This document shows positions 8,912-11,972 of a stretch of 11,972 bases of DNA, piece after piece (the stretch's first letter is position 1; every line of letters begins with the position of its first letter). Origin of the DNA: Desulfobulbus sp. GTDB taxonomy: Bacteria; Desulfobacterota; Desulfobulbia; Desulfobulbales; Desulfobulbaceae. Below the pieces are notes generated by a model. It made no database searches. It worked only from the letters and a program-made list of their open reading frames with translations, and had not been told where the DNA came from. The stretch is taken from the NCBI GenBank assembly GCA_028684915.1, contig JAQUEZ010000187.1:1-11972 (forward strand). The letters run 5' to 3'. The translations under genes were made by a program, and so were the position numbers.

Positions 8912-9409
8912 TCAATTGTTTTTTGCCGAATCGATCGTAGCCGTTCCGTCCATTTTCACGATTAGCGCATCGACCGATTCATACCTTCTATACTCGGGGT
9001 GACCTGATTCGGCATACAAAAGTCTTCCGCCAGTAAATGTACCATTCCAGGAAGCGACTACAGCGTGGTTTCGCGAGATGCCCTGCAGCAGGCGCAAGGG
9101 GTCTTGTTTGAGATCCTTGTCAAAAAGGATTTCGAGGTTATCGAGCACCACTGGTGATGAGGTTTTGTCTGTTATCTGATCGAGAATTTCCGGCAATCGT
9201 AGTGATCGTTGCTTGGCTGTCAGCTCAAGCAACACACTTGACAGCGCCAGGTTGATATTAATGATTTCTGTGCCGAAATCATTCGCGACGTCAACAAGGA
9301 TACCGGTCTTACCTGTGCCGGTCTCCCCCACCAGCAACACCAGACGGTGATATAAGCCTTCGGCTGCTTGCAGAGATTGTTTTAATTTGTCCTTAATCGG
9401 TTCGGCCAA
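8912..9409 (-). CDS. brxF: BrxF, small P-loop protein of type 3 BREX
   Basis: A 165-aa protein. Walker A is GETGTGKT at 28-35. A Walker B-like strand [10 protein letters not shown] is at 87-96, with D90. The signature [20 protein letters not shown] (102-121) and the tail [12 protein letters not shown] (132-143) match what I know of BrxF proteins from type 3 BREX. BrxF is specific to that type, is thought to be an ATPase partner of the large BrxC protein, and has no proven mechanism. The start codon is TTG at 9409, well supported by AAGGAG at 9420-9415 with a 5-base spacer; no ATG fits. The gene sits 9 bases after the HTH gene and 14 bases before the chosen brxC ATG. Confidence 0.86.
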   Translation of the reverse strand: MAEPIKDKLKQSLQAAEGLYHRLVLLVGETGTGKTGILVDVANDFGTEIININLALSSVLLELTAKQRSLRLPEILDQITDKTSSPVVLDNLEILFDKDLKQDPLRLLQGISRNHAVVASWNGTFTGGRLLYAESGHPEYRRYESVDALIVKMDGTATIDSAKNN

Positions 9410-9414
9410 GGTCG

Positions 9415-9420
9415 CTCCTT
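9415..9420 (-). promoter_or_regulatory. Ribosome binding site deciding the TTG start of brxF
   Basis: AAGGAG on the minus strand, 5 bases before TTG 9409. Its first two bases are shared with the TAA stop of the upstream HTH gene (9421-9419). Release and re-initiation are therefore likely to be coupled. Confidence 0.75.
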
Positions 9421-9613
9421 ATTGCTCAGTTCCTGGCTTATCTGCCGCACCACCAGAGCGAACCCATGCGTCCACCTCATCTTGTTTGAACATCCAACGA
9501 CGACCGACGCGATTCCCGGGCATAGCACGCTGCTCGATCCACTTATAGATCGTCTCATTACTTACATTCAAATATTTGCAAATGTCATCGACCGTTAACC
9601 AGCGATCTTCCAT
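9419..9613 (-). CDS. Excisionase/MerR-type helix-turn-helix protein (HTH_17), first gene of the BREX-like operon
   Basis: A 64-aa protein. LTVDDICKYLNVSNETIYKW (6-25) is the helix-turn-helix and RAMPGNRVGRRWMFKQDEV (29-47) is the wing, the full pattern of the excisionase-type HTH_17 family. Proteins of this size act as excision factors in mobile elements or as small transcription regulators. The ATG at 9613 is preferred because AAAGGTGG lies 5 bases upstream. A GTG at 9622 in the same frame has no such site. The gene leads the operon and lies about 45 bases downstream of a perfect 10-bp inverted repeat. I infer autoregulation of the operon, but an Xis-like role in the mobile element is also possible. 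Confidence 0.83.
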   Translation of the reverse strand: MEDRWLTVDDICKYLNVSNETIYKWIEQRAMPGNRVGRRWMFKQDEVDAWVRSGGAADKPGTEQ

Positions 9614-9639
9614 TCGACCCACCTTTAAGGTTGATTCTT

Positions 9640-9728
9640 TAAATCAGACAACGCCACATCAAGTCTATCATTAATAGACTTGAATCAAAACTTATTAAGA
9701 CGATTAGAGACGATTTTAATCTGATTTA
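9640..9728. repeat. Nested repeats around the candidate operator
   Basis: Two further signals surround the dyad. TAAATCAGA (9640-9648) and TCTGATTTA (9720-9728) are exact 9-base inverted copies about 70 bases apart, with the dyad between them. AGACGATT occurs twice as a direct repeat with 10-base phasing (9698-9705 and 9708-9715), that is, on the same face of the helix. Together they suggest a multi-site protein-binding region, or, if the HTH protein is Xis-like, an attachment/excision arm-site cluster. Confidence 0.5.
9659..9683. promoter_or_regulatory. Perfect 10-bp inverted repeat, candidate operator
   Basis: TCAAGTCTAT (9659-9668), a 5-base spacer, then ATAGACTTGA (9674-9683), an exact reverse complement. 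The dyad size suits a dimeric HTH regulator. It lies 46 bases upstream of the HTH gene start, where a promoter is expected, and has no T run, so it is not a terminator. Confidence 0.65.
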
Positions 9729-9809
9729 CCCCTAAGACAGGCCCGCAGATTTTTAAGCATCTCTGGGAAGGGATAACCCAAACCGCTGGCCAATTAGCTT
9801 GATGTAGGT

Positions 9810-10014
9810 TGAATATAATGGACACCGAAAGTTTGATGGAAACAAACGGGGTGCCGTCATGAAGAGATTGCGACAGTGGCTTGATATACTGTAAAATTCA
9901 ATGAAGAAGCTATCAGCCTTATCACTGACGGAGGATCGTCTGGTGGGGGGCGCCAAAAAGACTATTATGAAAATAACTGCTGCAGCATGAAACAATTGGT
10001 GTCCATTATTGACA
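9810..10014. mobile_element. IS3-like insertion sequence remnant, internally deleted
   Basis: The left end TGAATATAATGGACACC (9810-9826) and the reverse complement of the right end (9998-10014), TGTCAATAATGGACACC, match at 14 of 17 bases, including a perfect 12-base ATAATGGACACC. Both ends start with TG and finish with CA, as in the IS3 family. Only about 205 bases separate the outer edges, far too short for a working element of about 1.2-1.5 kb. No 3-bp target duplication is seen. The interior carries a fragment resembling the start of OrfA. Confidence 0.6.
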
Positions 10015-10046
10015 ATCGACTCCACAGCAAAGAGCGAAACATATAA
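9859..10046 (+). pseudogene. Degenerate IS3-type OrfA fragment
   Basis: ATG at 9859 gives MKRLRQ, then a frame change. From 9885 the plus strand reads YTVKFNEEAISLITDGGSS, the usual start of an IS3-family OrfA (basic residues, then a KF-type helix and an AISLIT helix). After that the frame runs through unrelated-looking residues and the right inverted end to TAA 10044-10046. The helix-turn-helix continuation and all of OrfB, including the DDE catalytic region, are missing. It is the only part of the window that reads on the plus strand. Confidence 0.5.
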
Positions 10047-10102
10047 AGTTAAATCACTCTCCCAAGAAAATGCCATCACAGTGGGTCATCTCATTTTTTC
10101 CG

Positions 10103-11890
10103 TCAGCGCTCCAGGTCAGAGCGTGCATGATCCGGCAAAAGCATTTTTGCTCTTTTCCCGAACCGAACCACATCGAGCTCGGACAACTTGCGCAAACCGT
10201 TTTGATAGACTTGTTGAATGCCAGCAAGGTGGGGCTTGTGATCTCGGGTCCGGCTTCTTTCATTCCGCTCATAAATTTTCCGTTCGATAGTGTTATCTTT
10301 AAACTGAATACTTTTTCCAAATCGTGCCTGGCCATAAATCATCGCCGCTTTCTGCGTGGTTTCGTCCAGGGAGAAATACAGCTTCTTTCCTGTATCCCTT
10401 ATGGTCCCACCTTCAGGAAGGGCAAAAATAACAATGCCATTGTTGTCGATAGCATATCGAACCCCGAGAAACATTTTCCGGTCGCCCGTTTCGACTGTCT
10501 GCTGCATAGCTTCCTGGGCCACTAACTGTTCCATCCGAGTGATGGCAATCAGGCTGCCACGATGCTTTGGATTGAGAGCAGAGGTGGTAATTTGCTGTTC
10601 CTTCTCCAAGGCTTTCAATCGGATTTGCCTTCTCGACTCTTGAAAATCTACGAGGGTATTTTCCTGGAGAAGTGCCTCGTCTCGTTGCTGCGTCCGGGAC
10701 CGCAACACATCCAGAGCAGTTTCGTTACCCTGTTGTGCCTGCCACTTCAGGTATCCATTCCAATTGTGAAACGGATACTTTTTTCGGGCTTCTTGTAATC
10801 GCGCTTGCCCGGCGGCACGATTCTTTTCCAGGGCTATCCGCTCTTCGATTCTGACTGTTTGCCGGAGTTTGGTTTTCGTTTTTCGAGGTAGGATGCGTTT
10901 TTCAATGACTGTCCGCTGTTCGCTGTGAAGTTCTTTCACCGCGAGCAGGTCTGCCGCGTTTTGCTGCGACAGCAACGCCACGTGCGCCTTCCGTTGCTCG
11001 ATCAGTTCCTTGTAATGCCCATAGAGTTTAGTCCGTTCACCGGAACGCGGTTGCACCGGTTGCCGGTCATATTGTTTCGTTGGCGTTGCCGATTTTTCAG
11101 AACCGGAATATTCACCCAAACGATCCGTCAGACGATTTTTTGATAAGCTGCGGTCAATGGCGCTGGCCTTGATAGCACCTTTCCCAGTGACACTCACCAC
11201 AGCCAAACCGTTGCCGTGCGGCTTGATCTCCATACCGTATTCGGCCAAAGCGGCATGTACCTCTGCCCAATTTCCAGCAGTTCCTAGCTTCTTCAAGATG
11301 TCGTCTTTGTGCTCCAAGACAAACGACTGAAAAGATTGTTCGCCTGAATGAGCCTCCATACTTGCTGCTTTTTGCTCTATCTGCGGAGCTGCCTCTTGGC
11401 CTTGACTAATTCCATTATCCACGACCAGGCCATATTTCCTCTCCATTTCCCGGCAGGCTTCAGAGAGCTTATAGAAGTCGCGGAAAGGTTCACGTTTGGT
11501 GAACGACTCCGGATGGATCATGTTGTACGCAACGTGCAGGTGCATGTTGTTGGTGTTCTTATGCACACCGCACACTCGTTGATGGTCACTGAAACCAAGG
11601 GCCTCCGCAAAGGCTGCTTCAATGTCTCGCATGGATTCCGGGTTCAGCTTAGCCTCGTCCTCCGGCCTAAAACTGACCAACAAATGATAAGTCTTGCCGC
11701 CTTGACAGCGGGTATTCATACCCTGCGTGGCTTCAATCTCGATTAAAGCGGCGGTGTACGTGTCTGACAAACACCCTTCATGCCAGGCGAACAGCAATTT
11801 TTCGCCTTCATGGCTGGCATCTGCAATGTATAACCCTAATTTTCTTGAATTGTCGTTGCCCGGTTTGGTGTTGATGCGTTTGGCAATCAT
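10103..11890 (-). CDS. traI: TraI-like MOBP relaxase (conjugative mobilisation nuclease)
   Basis: A 595-aa protein very like the N-terminal half of RP4 TraI. It has MIAKRI at the start, the candidate catalytic tyrosine Y21 in LGLYIAD, ATQGMNTRCQGGKTYHLLVSF (54-74), LGFSDHQRVCGVH (98-110), and the metal-binding triad H110, H117 and H119 in NMHLHVAYNMIHP (115-127). It nicks one strand at oriT and stays bound through tyrosine during conjugation. Residues 290-440 are highly charged and probably coiled. Residues about 473-540 (VRYAIDNNGIVIFALPEGG...FGKSIQF) resemble the LPD7-type domain found in other relaxases. RP4 TraI is longer, but the domain order here looks complete for the shorter class. 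The ATG overlaps the stop of the upstream gene as ATGA. The gene marks the region as conjugative or mobilisable DNA. oriT is not visible and should lie to the right. Confidence 0.92.
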   Translation of the reverse strand: MIAKRINTKPGNDNSRKLGLYIADASHEGEKLLFAWHEGCLSDTYTAALIEIEATQGMNTRCQGGKTYHLLVSFRPEDEAKLNPESMRDIEAAFAEALGFSDHQRVCGVHKNTNNMHLHVAYNMIHPESFTKREPFRDFYKLSEACREMERKYGLVVDNGISQGQEAAPQIEQKAASMEAHSGEQSFQSFVLEHKDDILKKLGTAGNWAEVHAALAEYGMEIKPHGNGLAVVSVTGKGAIKASAIDRSLSKNRLTDRLGEYSGSEKSATPTKQYDRQPVQPRSGERTKLYGHYKELIEQRKAHVALLSQQNAADLLAVKELHSEQRTVIEKRILPRKTKTKLRQTVRIEERIALEKNRAAGQARLQEARKKYPFHNWNGYLKWQAQQGNETALDVLRSRTQQRDEALLQENTLVDFQESRRQIRLKALEKEQQITTSALNPKHRGSLIAITRMEQLVAQEAMQQTVETGDRKMFLGVRYAIDNNGIVIFALPEGGTIRDTGKKLYFSLDETTQKAAMIYGQARFGKSIQFKDNTIERKIYERNERSRTRDHKPHLAGIQQVYQNGLRKLSELDVVRFGKRAKMLLPDHARSDLER

Positions 11891-11972
11891 CTTCCCAACA
11901 CAATTTTCAGTATTTGCCGAGCGCTTGATTCAATCCCCATAAACACTGAGGCTAAAAGAATGACCACTACCC
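11887..11972 (-). CDS. 3' end of an unknown gene upstream of traI, partial
   Basis: The minus strand is open from the right edge to TGA 11889-11887, which overlaps the traI ATG. The last 27 residues are hydrophobic then basic: VVVILLASVFMGIESSARQI, then LKIVLGR. In RP4 the gene before traI is traJ, an oriT-binding accessory protein, and a TraJ/MobC-type role would fit the position. The visible tail does not let me recognise it. Confidence 0.55.
   Translation of the reverse strand, partial: VVVILLASVFMGIESSARQILKIVLGR

Larger units (their letters stand above)
9614..10102. other. Gene-poor spacer between relaxase and BREX-like operon
   Basis: About 490 bases with no convincing intact gene on either strand. 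The right part (9810-10046) is an IS3-like remnant. The left part (9623-9730) is AT-rich and carries several repeats, and should hold the operon promoter. I could not pick a convincing -35/-10 pair by eye: TATTAA at about 9676-9671 and TAGACT at about 9667-9662 are weak -10 candidates inside the inverted repeat. No clear intrinsic terminator follows the relaxase stop. The only stem-like stretch is CCCGCAGAT...ATCTCTGGG (9742-9767), which has two mismatches and no T run. Confidence 0.5.

Noticed and set aside
8898..8915. TTG start for the brxC-like gene, adding six residues
   Set aside because: The extra residues do not look like the family N-terminus and the ATG at 8897 has a suitable ribosome binding site. 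The TTGA overlap with the brxF stop keeps it possible.
9742..9767. Possible terminator hairpin between relaxase and BREX-like operon
   Set aside because: The stem has two mismatches and no T run follows in either direction.
9753..10079. 108-aa minus-strand open frame in the spacer
   Set aside because: It is antisense to the IS3-like OrfA fragment, has no good ribosome binding site and no domain pattern.

Overview
The window is a defence island next to a conjugative relaxase gene. Every real gene reads leftwards on the minus strand. The relaxase is close to RP4 TraI (MOBP type), the ribosome binding sites are purine-rich and conventional, and an IS3-type relic is present. This suggests a proteobacterial mobile element (integrative conjugative element, plasmid or genomic island). 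I cannot narrow the host further from sequence alone. No rRNA, tRNA or CRISPR array is visible.

Layout from right to left, in the direction of transcription. 11972-10103: the 3' end of an unknown gene that overlaps traI by ATGA, then a complete 595-aa TraI-like relaxase. 10102-9614: a gene-poor spacer of about 490 bases. It holds a degenerate IS3-like remnant with inverted ends (9810-10014) and, nearer the next operon, a cluster of inverted and direct repeats that looks like a control region. 9613-<1: one tightly packed operon made of a small excisionase-type HTH protein, BrxF (small P-loop protein), a 1246-aa BrxC/PglY-like DUF6079-type ATPase, an SfsA-family nuclease, a Schlafen AlbA_2/RecG-C-like ATP-binding protein, and a large Zn-ribbon DNA methyltransferase. 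The methyltransferase runs off the left edge after 811 codons with no stop.

How the genes may work together: brxF, brxC and the methyltransferase follow the order of a type 3 BREX phage-defence operon (brxF-brxC-pglXI-brxHII-pglZ-brxA). If so, the helicase, the PglZ phosphatase and BrxA should lie to the left of this window. The notable part is that an SfsA-like PD-(D/E)XK nuclease and an AlbA_2/GHKL-like protein sit between the ATPase and the methyltransferase. A short relic of a second, diverged brxC 3' end lies just before the AlbA_2 gene. This is direct evidence that sfsA was brought in by a rearrangement at the brxC/albA junction. Family assignments come from recognising motifs; no database search was run.
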